From: Gemmatimonadota bacterium
GTDB lineage: Bacteria; Gemmatimonadota; Gemmatimonadetes; Gemmatimonadales; Gemmatimonadaceae
Reading direction: 5' to 3'
Length of the DNA: 64,000 nt
NCBI GenBank assembly: GCA_021324635.1
Contig: JAJPIS010000060.1
Location: 1 to 64,000 of the forward strand
The notes beneath the pieces were generated by a model. The model did no database searches and was not told the DNA's origin. It worked only from the letters and a program-made list of their open reading frames with translations. A program made the position numbers and the translations under genes. The number at the start of each line of letters is the position of its first letter. Within the stretch, counting starts at the first letter, position 1. Of the stretch, positions 1-8,523 are shown one piece after another.

Positions 1-1284
1 CCGGTGACGATCGGCTACAACCTGCTGGCCGGCGTGAACGCGCCGACGGTCGGCACGGTGCAGCAGAACTTCTTCTTCCGCACCGCCCAGCGCGATCAGT
101 CCTTCTACGCGCAGGAGCAGCTCATCACGCTCGCCAGCCGCCTGACCCTGACGGGCGGCGTCACGGCCGAGCGTTCCACGATCGACGGCGACATCGGCAA
201 GTTCTATCCGTACCCGCACTTCTCCGCGTCGTACCGGATCCCGCAGTTCGTCAGCTTCCTCGACGAAGTCAAGGTTCGCGGCGCGATCGGGACGTCGGGG
301 AACCTCGGTCTCTACGGCGCCAAGTACACGCCGTTCGTGCCGGATCTGATCGACGGGCGGAACGGTATCGCACGACCCAACCTCCTCGGCAGCAGCACGC
401 TGAAGCCGGAGGCCGAGCAAGAGGCGGAGCTGGGCTTCGACGCGCCGTTCTTCAAGTCGCGGGCGCAGTTCTCGGCGACCGTCTACCAGAAGCGGCTCAC
501 CAGTCTGCTGATCCAACAGGGTGTCGCGCCGTCGGAAGGATTCTCCAACCAGTGGATCAACGGCGGCGAGTTCACCAACCAGGGGATCGAGCTCGAGCTC
601 CAGGCGACGCCGCTCCAGCTTCGGAACGGCTTCACCTGGGTCACCACGACGACGTTCTTCCGCAACTACAGCGTCGTGAACGCCCTCCCCGGCAAGCCGT
701 TCAACGCCGGGCTGAACTTCGGGTACGGCGCCGACCTGCTCGCGCCGGGACGCTCGGTGTCCGAGATCGTGAACACGTTCCAGAAGGGCCCGTCCGGTCT
801 CAACGTGCAGGTGGGCGATTTCTCCCCCAGCTACCAGATGGGGCTGAGCAACGAATTCACGTTCAAGGGCTTCCGCGTGTACGGCCTGCTCGACTGGAAC
901 CGCGGCGGCAACGTGATCAACCTGACGGCCCAGTACTACGACACCGGTCCGCAGCTGGGCGCCGACTCCGTCGCCGCCTTCAACCGGAATGCGGGGTTCA
1001 GCGCGGGGCGTGAGACCTACGTGCAGCCCGCGAGCTTCCTGAAGGTTCGGGAAGTGACGGTGAGCTACAACCTGCCCGACCGCCTGGTGAACCGGCTTGG
1101 TGCCGGCCGGCTGACGAGCGCTCGTCTCTCCGTCAGCGGATACAATCTCTGGTCGATCTTCAACTACGGCGGGCTCGATCCGGAAGTCAGTGCGTTCGGC
1201 AACCAGGCCGTCGGCCGCGGTTACGACGTCACGCCGTACCCGCCCGCTCGTAGCTGGTTCGTCGGCCTCGACCTTGGACTCTAA
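1..1284 (+). CDS. SusC/RagA-type TonB-linked outer-membrane receptor, C-terminal part
   Basis: This is the C-terminal 427 residues of an outer-membrane beta-barrel; the frame is open at base 1, so the gene starts upstream of the window. The sequence shows alternating aromatic/polar barrel strands, a conserved stretch near LKPEAEQEAELGFD (about residue 134), and a C-terminal strand ending in WFVGLDLGL. SusC-family receptors import oligosaccharides, peptides or other large ligands through the outer membrane with TonB energy. The signal peptide, carboxypeptidase-like domain, TonB box and plug would lie upstream and cannot be seen. A SusD-like lipoprotein follows after 4 bases, the usual SusC-SusD pair, so they are almost certainly co-transcribed. 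The ligand cannot be inferred. Confidence 0.9.
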   Translation, partial: PVTIGYNLLAGVNAPTVGTVQQNFFFRTAQRDQSFYAQEQLITLASRLTLTGGVTAERSTIDGDIGKFYPYPHFSASYRIPQFVSFLDEVKVRGAIGTSGNLGLYGAKYTPFVPDLIDGRNGIARPNLLGSSTLKPEAEQEAELGFDAPFFKSRAQFSATVYQKRLTSLLIQQGVAPSEGFSNQWINGGEFTNQGIELELQATPLQLRNGFTWVTTTTFFRNYSVVNALPGKPFNAGLNFGYGADLLAPGRSVSEIVNTFQKGPSGLNVQVGDFSPSYQMGLSNEFTFKGFRVYGLLDWNRGGNVINLTAQYYDTGPQLGADSVAAFNRNAGFSAGRETYVQPASFLKVREVTVSYNLPDRLVNRLGAGRLTSARLSVSGYNLWSIFNYGGLDPEVSAFGNQAVGRGYDVTPYPPARSWFVGLDLGL

Positions 1285-1288
1285 AATC

Positions 1289-2839
1289 ATGACACCCATC
1301 GAGACGATTCACCGCGCCGCCCGCGCGCGCCCCTTGGCGCGTCGGGCCGCTGCCGCGGTCGCCGCGGCGGCGGTCATGGCGGCCGCCGGTTGCAAGGACA
1401 GCAACGTCCCGTTCTTCACCGCACCGACGTCCGTCGACAACACACCGGCCGGCATCCAGAACGCGGTGACCGGCCTGTTCGCCGCGACGCGCATCGACAT
1501 GGTCACGTTCGTGACGACGGTGGCCGCCGGTTACGCCCGCGACGGCGCCGTGTTCACCAACACCGAGGCACGCACGGTCGAGTACCCGCTGGGCGTCTTC
1601 CCGACCCCCAACACCAGCGGCTCGATCTGGGCGCAGGAGTACCAGAACATCACGCAGGCGCACCAGGTGCTGGCGGCGGTGCCGAAGGTGGCGCCGGCGT
1701 ACACCGCCGCGCAGGCGGCGGCGATGGTCGGGATGCTCCAGACGTACATCGCGTACGAGTACATGATGATCGCCGAGGCACATGACACGCTCGGCCTCGC
1801 GATCGAAGGCGCCACGATCCCGAACAGTCCGCCGCCGGCCGTGTGCAACAAGGACGCCTGGGCGTACATCGTGGCACTGCTGGACAGTGCCAACACCAGC
1901 CTGACGGCGGCCGGGCCGACGCCGATTCCGGTGGCGCTGCCGAGCGGGTTCAGCGGCATCGCGGCAGCGGCCGGGCCGAGCACGACCCTCGGCACGTTCG
2001 CATCGTTCAACCGGGCGCTGGCGGCCAAGGCGAACCTCGAGCTGGCGTACGCCAAGGCACGGGGTCCCGGCGGCGTTGCACCGACGGCGTCGACCCCGGG
2101 ATCGCCTGACGCCGCGGCACTCAACACGGCGCTCAAGGATCTGACCGCGTCGGCGATGTACAATCCGGCGGCTGCCCTGGCTCCGGATCCCGTGGGCGGC
2201 TTCAGCCCGGGGCCGTACGTGGTGACCCACGACTTCAGCGGGACCTCGGGCGACCTCGTGAACCCCGTTCACGGCGAGATCGGCACGCTCGCGCAGCTCA
2301 ATGACTTCGTGGCGGCCGTCGACACCGTGAACGACCTCCGGTGGAAGGCGAAGTTCGCCCTCAACCCCAACAAGGTTCAGCAGCAGCTCTACAACCCGGT
2401 CGCCTCGAAGTACATCCCGTCGATGTACCCGACGACCGGATCACCCATCCCGATCGTGCGTGAGGTGCAGCTTTTCCTCTGGCACGCGCAGATCGAGCTG
2501 GGGCTCGGGAACCTGGCGGCGGCGCTGGCAGAGGTAGACAGTATCCGAAGCGTCGTCGGCGGCCCGGCGTTGACGCCGTACCCGCTCACGGACGCAGCGT
2601 CGTACGTTCAGACCCGAAACGATCTCCTTCAGGAGCAGCGGATCTCGACGACGTGGGAGGCCAGCGCCGACCGCACGATCTCACTCCGGATGTACGGACT
2701 GGCGGCCGTGGCCGACACGACGTGGAACGGGAAGGAGGATCCGGCGGTGGGCGCGGTGGATGTGCACACCACGGTCAACCCCATCCCGCAGACGGAGCTA
2801 CTCGGTCGCGGCGGCTCGTTCACCACGACCTGTCAGTAA
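1289..2839 (+). CDS. SusD/RagB-like outer-membrane lipoprotein
   Basis: This 516-residue surface lipoprotein is the expected partner lid of the SusC receptor that ends 4 bases upstream. The ATG at 1289 was chosen over an earlier in-frame ATG at 1190 because it gives a lipoprotein signal peptide: Arg-rich n-region, Ala/Val-rich core and a lipobox ending VMAAAGC with Cys at residue 35. The remainder is rich in Ala-helical segments resembling the TPR scaffold of SusD proteins, with a C-terminal RxxE-type stretch (LLQEQRISTTWEASAD) common in the family. By family knowledge it binds the substrate at the cell surface and passes it to SusC. The substrate is unknown; the family call is firm, the substrate range is not. 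Confidence 0.85.
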   Translation: MTPIETIHRAARARPLARRAAAAVAAAAVMAAAGCKDSNVPFFTAPTSVDNTPAGIQNAVTGLFAATRIDMVTFVTTVAAGYARDGAVFTNTEARTVEYPLGVFPTPNTSGSIWAQEYQNITQAHQVLAAVPKVAPAYTAAQAAAMVGMLQTYIAYEYMMIAEAHDTLGLAIEGATIPNSPPPAVCNKDAWAYIVALLDSANTSLTAAGPTPIPVALPSGFSGIAAAAGPSTTLGTFASFNRALAAKANLELAYAKARGPGGVAPTASTPGSPDAAALNTALKDLTASAMYNPAAALAPDPVGGFSPGPYVVTHDFSGTSGDLVNPVHGEIGTLAQLNDFVAAVDTVNDLRWKAKFALNPNKVQQQLYNPVASKYIPSMYPTTGSPIPIVREVQLFLWHAQIELGLGNLAAALAEVDSIRSVVGGPALTPYPLTDAASYVQTRNDLLQEQRISTTWEASADRTISLRMYGLAAVADTTWNGKEDPAVGAVDVHTTVNPIPQTELLGRGGSFTTTCQ

Positions 2840-2982
2840 CCTCGACGCGCTTCGTCCCCGGTCGCGAGGCCGGGGACGGGGTGTCGCGGCACGGGCGTTC
2901 CACGCATCGGGACCCGGTCCCGGGCTGAACGGCAGGACGACGCACCACTCGGCACGTTCCGTCGGGCTTCGTCAGACGACGG

Positions 2983-3018
2983 CAGGGCTCGGCGGCTCTC
3001 GGGAGCTGCCGAGCCCTG
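2983..3018 (+). terminator. Strong hairpin after susCD
   Basis: The arms at 2983-2998 and 3003-3018 pair over 16 bp (one G.U) around a 4-base loop. The hairpin lies 143 bases after the SusD stop and just ahead of the promoter at 3022-3050, so it probably ends susCD transcription. There is no clear U-tract, so termination is inferred from stem strength and position. The rest of 2840-3076 holds nothing else recognisable. Confidence 0.55.
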
Positions 3019-3021
3019 TGC

Positions 3022-3050
3022 TTGACCACCCCGGTGTCGGGACCTAGCAT
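3022..3050 (+). promoter_or_regulatory. Promoter of the copper-oxidase operon
   Basis: The -35 box TTGACC (3022-3027) is separated by exactly 17 bp from the -10 box TAGCAT (3045-3050). The predicted transcript start is near 3057, about 20 bases before the ATG at 3077, and a GAGG ribosome-binding site sits at 3061-3064. The same box pattern recurs elsewhere in the window, which supports the call. Confidence 0.55.
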
Positions 3051-3076
3051 TGCCCGAGCGGAGGCAATGAATACTC

Positions 3077-3676
3077 ATGCAGCGTGACGGCAGAGGCATG
3101 GCGCGCCCGCGCCGCCTGCGACCCGTGTCCGCGGCGGCCGGCATCGCCCTGACGGGGCTCGTCGGGGCTCGCAATCCGGCACCGACTCCCAGATCCTGGA
3201 CCACGCCGGCGTGGCCGGCAGGGCCTGTCGCGTGCGTCACCACGGCAACGCGTCCGGCGCTGTACTCGATCCCGCTGATTGCCGATCAGGGCATGTCCGG
3301 CTCGGGGGTGGCGACGCTCATCCCGGCCCCCTCACCCTTCGGGATCACGCTGACGGCCGACGGGCACCCCGTGTTCGCGGTCACGGTCTCGGTGCAGAAT
3401 CTCCCCGCCGTGTCGGCCCTCGGCGGCACGGAGTACGTGGCCTGGGCCACGACCCAGGACCTCACCGACGCGAACAAGCTCGGGGTCATCGGTGCCGACC
3501 AGAAGACCACGGGCACGGTCGCCTGGAACAAGTACATCGTGCTCGTGACCGCCGAGCACGCGCCGGTCGGCACGCACTGGAAGGGACCGGTCGTGCTCCG
3601 CGGCTTTTCGCCGAGCACGTATCTGGCGAACTATGCGAGCCATCCGCTCTTCCTCGGCGGCATGCCGCCATGTTGA
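3077..3676 (+). CDS. Exported protein of unknown function, first gene of multicopper-oxidase operon
   Basis: This is a 199-residue protein. The N-terminus (MARPRRLRPVSAAAGIALTG from residue 8) looks like an Arg-rich signal sequence, so it is probably exported; an internal ATG at 3098 is an alternative start. The mature part is a compact, beta-rich sequence with a conserved-looking core (EYVAWATTQDL, VAWNKYIVLVTAEH). I do not recognise the family. Its last 7 bases overlap the start of the multicopper oxidase gene, implying translational coupling and a shared job in the periplasm, perhaps copper or redox chemistry; that link is inference from position only. Confidence 0.75.
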   Translation: MQRDGRGMARPRRLRPVSAAAGIALTGLVGARNPAPTPRSWTTPAWPAGPVACVTTATRPALYSIPLIADQGMSGSGVATLIPAPSPFGITLTADGHPVFAVTVSVQNLPAVSALGGTEYVAWATTQDLTDANKLGVIGADQKTTGTVAWNKYIVLVTAEHAPVGTHWKGPVVLRGFSPSTYLANYASHPLFLGGMPPC

Positions 3677-5562
3677 TCCGGCACCGATCGGCCTGGCGGG
3701 GGATCGCCGCGCTCGCAATTGTCACCGCCGGGACCCCGGTCGCGAGCCACGCCCAACAGTCGAAGCGGAGGCCCCCACCCCCCGCGCGCGCCGGGCGTGA
3801 CAGCGCGGGTGGGATGGCCGGGATGAACATGTCCGGTGCCCGATCGGACACGGGGGGCGGGTCGGCCGGCAGCCAGGGCGGCGCGAACGGGATGGGCGGC
3901 ATGTCCGGGATGTCCGGCATGTCGAACGGGTCGAGCGGCACGACCGACGGGCAGGGCGACATGGCCTCCATGCCCGGCATGTCCGGCATGAGTCGGATGG
4001 TGCCCATGCCCGCCGGCATGCCGATGATGGCGGGCATTCAGGGAGCCGCGCCGACGGTGAGCCTGTACCTGCCCGCGGCCGACGCCGACCCGGCCCGGTT
4101 CCCGGAGGCGAGCCCGCGCAAGGTCGCCACCCTGGCCGACGGCGACACCTTCAACCTCGAGGCGAGCCTCGTCCGACGTACGATCAACGGCCGGACGTTC
4201 GTCATGTACGGCTTCAACGGCCAGTACCCGGGCCCGCTCATCCGAGTGAAGCAGAACACGACGGTCACCGTGCGCTTCACCAACCACATCGACATGCCGT
4301 CCTCCGTGCACTGGCACGGCGTGCGGCTCGATAACCGGTTCGATGGCGTGCCGGGCCTCACGCAGGAGGCGGTCGCCCCGGGGCAGACGTTCGTCTACAC
4401 CGTGCACTTCCCCGATGCGGGCATTTTCTGGTACCACCCGCACGTGCGCGAGGACATCCAGCAGAACCTGGGGCTGTTCGGGAACATGATCGTCGACTCC
4501 CCGGACCCCGCGTACTACAGCCCGGTCAACGGCGAGCAGGTGCTGATGCTCGACGACCTGCTGATCGACAAGCAGGGCCTCTTCCCGTACGGAAAGGACG
4601 CAGCCGACTTCACGATCATGGGCCGGTTCGGGAACGTGCTCCTCATCAACGGCGAGCCGCACTACCATCTCGACGTGCACCGGGGCGACGTCATCCGCTT
4701 CTTCGTCACCGACGTCTCGAACACGCGGAGCTGGAACCTCGTCTTCGGCGGCAATCCGATCAAGGTCGTGGCCACCGACGTGAGCAAGTTCGAGCACGAA
4801 GTGATGGCCCCGAGCGTCACCATCACACCCGCCGAGCGCTACGTCGTCGAGGTGCACTTCGACAAGCCGGGCACGTTCCCGATCACCAACAGCGTGCAGG
4901 GGCTCAACAACTTCCAGGGGGAGTACTTCGCCGAGGTCGACACCCTGGGGACGGTCACGGTCGCGCCGGAGCCGTCGGCGGCGAGCTATGCGCAGGCGTT
5001 CTCGACGCTGCGCACCAACAAGGACGTCAGCGCGGACATCGCCCGCTATCGGCAGTACTTCGACAAGCCGCCGGACAAGCAGCTCGAGCTCACGGTGAAC
5101 ATTCAGGGGCTGCCGGTCCCGCTCGTCGCGTTCATGTCGGTCGACACCATGTATTTCTCGCCCGTCGAGTGGAACGACGGCATGCCGGACATGAACTGGA
5201 TCTCGACGGCCAAGCAGACGAAGTGGATCATGCGCGATCTCGCGACCGGCAAGGAGAACATGGACATCGACTGGCACTTCAAGCAGGGCGATGTCGTGAA
5301 GATCCGGATCTCCAATGACGGGCAGTCGATGCACCCCATGGGGCATCCCATCCACTTCCACGGACAGCGCTTCCTGGTCGTCGCCCGCGACGGGGTGCCG
5401 AATCCGTACCTCGCCTGGAAGGACACGGAGCTCGTCCCGGTCGGTCAGACGGTGGACCTTCTCCTCGACGCCTCGAATCCGGGCAAGTGGATGGCCCACT
5501 GCCACATCGCGGAGCACCTCGAGGCCGGGATGCACATGACGTTCACGGTCGACCCGAAATAG
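3670..5562 (+). CDS. Periplasmic multicopper oxidase with Met-rich N-terminal segment
   Basis: This 630-residue oxidase couples one-electron oxidation of a substrate (Cu(I), phenols or metals) to reduction of O2 to water. The ATG at 3670 overlaps the previous gene by 7 bases and gives a Sec signal peptide ending VASHAQ. All four copper motifs are present: HWHG at about 214-217, HPH at 256-258, HPMGHPIHFHG from 555, and HCHIAEHLEAGM near the C-terminus (610-621), which ligates T1/T3 copper with Met as likely axial ligand. Between the signal peptide and the first cupredoxin domain, residues 49-120 carry 16 Met in MxxM spacing, a likely Cu(I)-binding region as in copper-resistance oxidases. Substrate is unproven; cuprous oxidase or laccase activity is most likely. 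Confidence 0.88.
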   Translation: MLIRHRSAWRGIAALAIVTAGTPVASHAQQSKRRPPPPARAGRDSAGGMAGMNMSGARSDTGGGSAGSQGGANGMGGMSGMSGMSNGSSGTTDGQGDMASMPGMSGMSRMVPMPAGMPMMAGIQGAAPTVSLYLPAADADPARFPEASPRKVATLADGDTFNLEASLVRRTINGRTFVMYGFNGQYPGPLIRVKQNTTVTVRFTNHIDMPSSVHWHGVRLDNRFDGVPGLTQEAVAPGQTFVYTVHFPDAGIFWYHPHVREDIQQNLGLFGNMIVDSPDPAYYSPVNGEQVLMLDDLLIDKQGLFPYGKDAADFTIMGRFGNVLLINGEPHYHLDVHRGDVIRFFVTDVSNTRSWNLVFGGNPIKVVATDVSKFEHEVMAPSVTITPAERYVVEVHFDKPGTFPITNSVQGLNNFQGEYFAEVDTLGTVTVAPEPSAASYAQAFSTLRTNKDVSADIARYRQYFDKPPDKQLELTVNIQGLPVPLVAFMSVDTMYFSPVEWNDGMPDMNWISTAKQTKWIMRDLATGKENMDIDWHFKQGDVVKIRISNDGQSMHPMGHPIHFHGQRFLVVARDGVPNPYLAWKDTELVPVGQTVDLLLDASNPGKWMAHCHIAEHLEAGMHMTFTVDPK

Positions 5563-5589
5563 GCCGGCCGGCGGCGGCCGGCCGGCGGC
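5562..5589. terminator. GC hairpin between convergent genes
   Basis: Two direct copies of a 14 bp unit (5562-5575 and 5576-5589) each begin with the self-complementary GGCCGGCC, so the two copies can fold into an 8 bp stem. The element starts at the stop codon of the oxidase and ends 10 bases before the stop of the reverse gene at 5599, a position that suits a bidirectional terminator. No U-tract is present. Confidence 0.4.
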
Positions 5590-5598
5590 GGCCACCCG

Positions 5599-6357
5599 CT
5601 AGCGCATCACGGTGGCGCGATAGTTCACGACCAGCGGGCCATCCTGTCCGCGCCGCGTCTCGGGCCAGACGGCGAGCGCCCAGCCCATGCCGAGCGAGAA
5701 GCGCAGGCCGCGGATCGGGAGGTCCGTCAGGAGATCGCCGGCGCGAGCGATCTCGCCCTCGGGGAGCCGGGCCAGGATCGAGTCCGCCACCGGGCCGTAG
5801 ATCCGCGGCAGCGTCGCACGGACGATCTGCTCGAACTTTTCCGGCCGCCGCGTGCGGGCGAACCGGGTGTCGAAGTGCACGATCACGTTCCCACCGTCGC
5901 GCACGGCCACCATGCTGTCCCGCAGGCGGGTCGTGCCCTCGTGGACGATCGGGGCGAGGGGTGGCGTCGGGGGCAGTGGCGGTGGCGCAGGCGCCGCGAC
6001 CGGCGGGAGGATCCGCGGGCCGTCCGCGGCCGCATCGGCCTGGCTGGTGGTCACGATGCTGGCGCTCCCCATGCTGCCGTCGTGCGCCGCGGCCCGTGCC
6101 GCCCGAAGCGCGGAGGTGAGGACGGCCGCCGGCGAGACGGTGAGATGGGTGACCGCGAGCGCGATCGAGCCGGCGACGCCCGTGCCCACACCGACCGCAA
6201 AGACCATCACCCCGCTCCGGAACATCACGCGCCGCCGCCGGGCCCGAGCCGCCAGACGCGCGTCGCGCCGGCAGTGGAGACACACCGTGGTCCCGTGGCG
6301 GTGCTCGTGCGGGCAGACGGGCTGGGGAGGCGTCGGGGCAGAAGAAGCTGGCGGCAT
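5599..6357 (-). CDS. Single-pass membrane protein with N-terminal Cys/His (zinc-ribbon-like) motif
   Basis: This is a 252-residue protein of no recognised family. The start at 6357 is supported by a GAAGG ribosome-binding site 8 bases upstream; the frame continues further upstream only into the palindromic repeat array, which is not coding. The N-terminus has CPHEHRHGTTVCLHC (about residues 15-29), four potential metal ligands resembling a small zinc ribbon. One membrane helix follows (VMFRSGVMVFAVGVGTG region), then a Pro-rich linker (APAPPPLPPTPPLAP) and a folded C-terminal domain with basic patches (FARTRRPEKFEQIVRATL). The topology suggests an inner-membrane protein with a cytoplasmic metal site and a periplasmic domain. 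No function is assigned. Confidence 0.7.
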   Translation of the reverse strand: MPPASSAPTPPQPVCPHEHRHGTTVCLHCRRDARLAARARRRRVMFRSGVMVFAVGVGTGVAGSIALAVTHLTVSPAAVLTSALRAARAAAHDGSMGSASIVTTSQADAAADGPRILPPVAAPAPPPLPPTPPLAPIVHEGTTRLRDSMVAVRDGGNVIVHFDTRFARTRRPEKFEQIVRATLPRIYGPVADSILARLPEGEIARAGDLLTDLPIRGLRFSLGMGWALAVWPETRRGQDGPLVVNYRATVMR

Positions 6358-6470
6358 TCGGCGGGCCTTCGCGCTGGGGCAGGGGACGGAAGTCATCGGC
6401 GTGACGACCGATCGCGCGCGGTGGCAACGGTGCGGGCCGCCCCACGGGTCGGGGCGGGACGCGACCACGC

Positions 6471-6757
6471 GGGCGGCATACATGCCGCCCCTACCCGTCG
6501 GCGCGGGATGCGAATCGCGGGCGGCATGAATGCCGCCCCTACCGTCGCCGCGGGATGCGAATCGCGGGCGGCATGAATGCCGCCCCCACCCGTCGGCGCG
6601 GGATGCGAATCGCGGGCGGCATGAATGCCGCCCCCACCCGTCGGCGCGGGATGCGAATCGCGGGCGGCATACATGCCGCCCTACCCGTCGGCGCGGGATG
6701 CGAATCGCGGGCGGCATGAATGCCGCCCCTACGACGGGGCGGCCTGGCGGCCGCCCC
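6471..6757. repeat. REP-like palindrome array 1: six core copies plus one variant
   Basis: Six copies of a 20-base palindrome (GGGCGGCAT, two-base loop, ATGCCGCCC) start at 6471, 6519, 6566, 6614, 6662 and 6709, so the period is 47-48 bp. Each unit also carries the flanking text GGGATGCGAATCGC on one side and CCTAC or CCCAC on the other. Read on the reverse strand most copies have the tetranucleotide GTAG (or GTGG) just before the palindrome, as REP elements do. A seventh element at 6736-6757 keeps the GTAG head but has different arms (GGGGCGGCC/GGCCGCCCC). The array fills the gap between two reverse-strand genes (6358-6756); nothing else is seen there. Confidence 0.9.
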
Positions 6758-7161
6758 TACGACGACGGTCGGGGCGGGAGGGGCCGGTGGGGAGCGCGGG
6801 GACGCCAGGCGTGGACGAGCGTGGTGGCGGCCATGGCGATCGGAGCCAGGATGGCGGGAGGGAGCAGGATCCAGAGGGCGACCGAGGCGTTGCGCAGCCC
6901 CGCCGGCACCGGCGAGGCCGCCTCCCAGGAGCGGTCGCCCACCGCAAAGGCATGATGCGCCCAGCCATAGCCCGCCCACAGGGCGGCGACCAGTACCCAC
7001 CCCTCGGCGATGTGCAGCCAGGATCCGCGATGGACCCGCTCGCGATAGGCCGGCGACACGATGCTCGCTGTCACGACAAATGCCGTGTAGACGGCGCAGG
7101 CCGCGACATAGGCGATGTAAGCGATCGATGCAGCCGGAGGCATTCGCAGGTACTCGTGCAC
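6757..7161 (-). CDS. Small membrane protein, three predicted helices, unknown function
   Basis: This is a 134-residue integral membrane protein of unrecognised family. Three hydrophobic stretches are clear: IAYIAYVAACAVYTAFVV, EGWVLVAALWAGYGWAHHAF and SVALWILLPPAILAPIAMA. I chose a GTG start at 7161 because a GAGGGA ribosome-binding site lies just upstream; an ATG at 7185 is the alternative, but it would leave only 3 bases to the divergent gene. The TAG stop codon is supplied by the GTAG head of the variant repeat at 6736-6757, so the last residues (PRPSS) may be recent additions from the repeat. Loop His residues (WAHHAF) could bind a cofactor, but nothing supports a specific role. Confidence 0.55.
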   Translation of the reverse strand: MHEYLRMPPAASIAYIAYVAACAVYTAFVVTASIVSPAYRERVHRGSWLHIAEGWVLVAALWAGYGWAHHAFAVGDRSWEAASPVPAGLRNASVALWILLPPAILAPIAMAATTLVHAWRPRAPHRPLPPRPSS

Positions 7162-7188
7162 GGTTCCCTCGAGCGTGTGGCCCATCAG

Positions 7189-8391
7189 ATGGTACGGGCA
7201 GCCGCGTGGGCCCGCCAGATCGCGCCGGCGGTGACCCGGCGGGACAGGACGCTCCTGCGCCTCGCGCTCGGGCTCGTGGTCGCGGCAGTGACGGCGAGCG
7301 CCGGCGTCTCGCAGCAGCCGACGGAACGTCGGCCGACCGCGACTGACCAGCGCTCGGGCAACGCGGGCGAGCCGGTCCCTGGCGCCGGCGCGGTCCAGCA
7401 GGCAACGGGGACGGTGCAGGGCGTGGTGTCCGCGTGGGGCGGTCAGCCGCTTCCGTTCGCAACGGTCACCCTCGATTCGACCGGACGGACGGTGTTCGGC
7501 GATTCGAGCGGGACCTTTCGGCTCGACGGGGTCCCGGTCGGCCGGCATCGGCTCTGGGTCCGGGACCTGGGCTTCGTCCCGGCAGCGGTCACGGTCGACG
7601 TCCGGACGGACGAGGCGGCGCCGCTCCGCGTCGACCTCGTCCGGCTCCCGTACCGTCTCCCGCCGGTCTCGGTCCGGGGGCAGACGCGGTGCCGGACGCC
7701 GGGGATCCCGGACAGCACGGTGAATCCGGAGCTGGCGGTGCTCGCCAGGGAGTTGCGCGCCAATGGCGACCGGGTCGCCCTCCTGCTCGGCCAGCAACCG
7801 TTCGACTACACGATCGAGGCGCACATCGATGTGCGGCACGAGTGGGCGTCCGCGCTCGAGAGCGAGGAGGTGGACACGCTCGTCTACGCGAGCGGCGAGC
7901 GGCACCCGTACCGGCCCGGGCGGGTGCTCGATCAGCACTTCGTCGGGCGGCGCGTGCACGGCGGCTATCCAGGCCCCTATATCTATCTGCCCGATCTCGA
8001 GGACCTGACGGATTCGCTGTTCCAGACCCACCACTGCTTCAGCTACGCCGGTGAGGATACGGCGGACGGCCGGCACGAGCTGAGGATCGACTTCCGGCCG
8101 CTGGACAGCATGCACGGCGTCGACGTCGCCGGCGCCTTCTTCCTGGACCCGGACCGACTGGTGGTCCTCCGCTCCGTCACACGCCTGACGCACCCCGATC
8201 GCATGTACCCACCGATCCGCGCGCTCACCGCGGAGGTGCGGTATCGGGAGATCGTCCCCCTGGTCGCCGTCGAGGACTCCGCGCACATCGTCCAGGTCTC
8301 CGGGAGCGCGCTCGACGGCGGGCCGCGCGAGACGGTGGAAGACCATCGATTGATCGCGCTCCGCGCACGACCCACCCGGCCGAAGCGCTGA
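7189..8391 (+). CDS. Exported protein with carboxypeptidase-regulatory-like (Ig-fold) domain
   Basis: This protein has 400 residues from the ATG at 7189; a GTG at 7231 gives a cleaner signal peptide (RRDRTLLRLALGLVVAAVTA) and is a good alternative. After the signal sequence comes a short low-complexity stretch, then a carboxypeptidase-regulatory-like beta-sandwich (about residues 70-150: GVVSAWGGQPLPFATVTLD, FRLDGVPVGRHRLWV), the domain also found at the N-terminus of SusC-type receptors. The remaining 250 residues form a unique domain with conserved-looking DYTIEAHIDVRHEW and YIYLPDLEDLTDS. It is probably a periplasmic or surface protein that binds rather than cuts. Substrate and partners are unknown, and the reverse gene on its left diverges from it. 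Confidence 0.75.
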   Translation: MVRAAAWARQIAPAVTRRDRTLLRLALGLVVAAVTASAGVSQQPTERRPTATDQRSGNAGEPVPGAGAVQQATGTVQGVVSAWGGQPLPFATVTLDSTGRTVFGDSSGTFRLDGVPVGRHRLWVRDLGFVPAAVTVDVRTDEAAPLRVDLVRLPYRLPPVSVRGQTRCRTPGIPDSTVNPELAVLARELRANGDRVALLLGQQPFDYTIEAHIDVRHEWASALESEEVDTLVYASGERHPYRPGRVLDQHFVGRRVHGGYPGPYIYLPDLEDLTDSLFQTHHCFSYAGEDTADGRHELRIDFRPLDSMHGVDVAGAFFLDPDRLVVLRSVTRLTHPDRMYPPIRALTAEVRYREIVPLVAVEDSAHIVQVSGSALDGGPRETVEDHRLIALRARPTRPKR

Positions 8392-8423
8392 GTCGGCCCG
8401 TCCACCGGGCGTCGCACTCGGCG

Positions 8424-8479
8424 GTCGCACGACGGCCGCCGCATGACCGCGGCCGCACGACCGCGACCGCACGACCGCG
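8424..8479 (+). repeat. 14 bp direct repeat, four copies, ahead of pyrR
   Basis: Four tandem 14-base units (8424, 8438, 8452, 8466) follow the pattern GCCGCACGACCGCG with a few substitutions. They lie in the 132 bp between the preceding stop and pyrR. They could affect the pyrimidine operon leader, but no terminator/antiterminator or PyrR-binding loop was recognised, so they may be neutral slippage products. Confidence 0.6.
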
Positions 8480-8523
8480 GCGGTACCGGGCGGCCTGCCC
8501 GTGCGGCATATTTCCGCCCCAAT

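Noticed and set aside
3631-5595. A 654-codon reverse frame over the multicopper oxidase
   Set aside because: All conserved motifs are on the forward strand; the reverse product is low-complexity Val/Asp/Arg/His.
6471-6757. Regular 47-48 bp repeats considered as a CRISPR array
   Set aside because: The intervals between palindromes are also conserved, so there are no unique spacers, and no cas gene is near.
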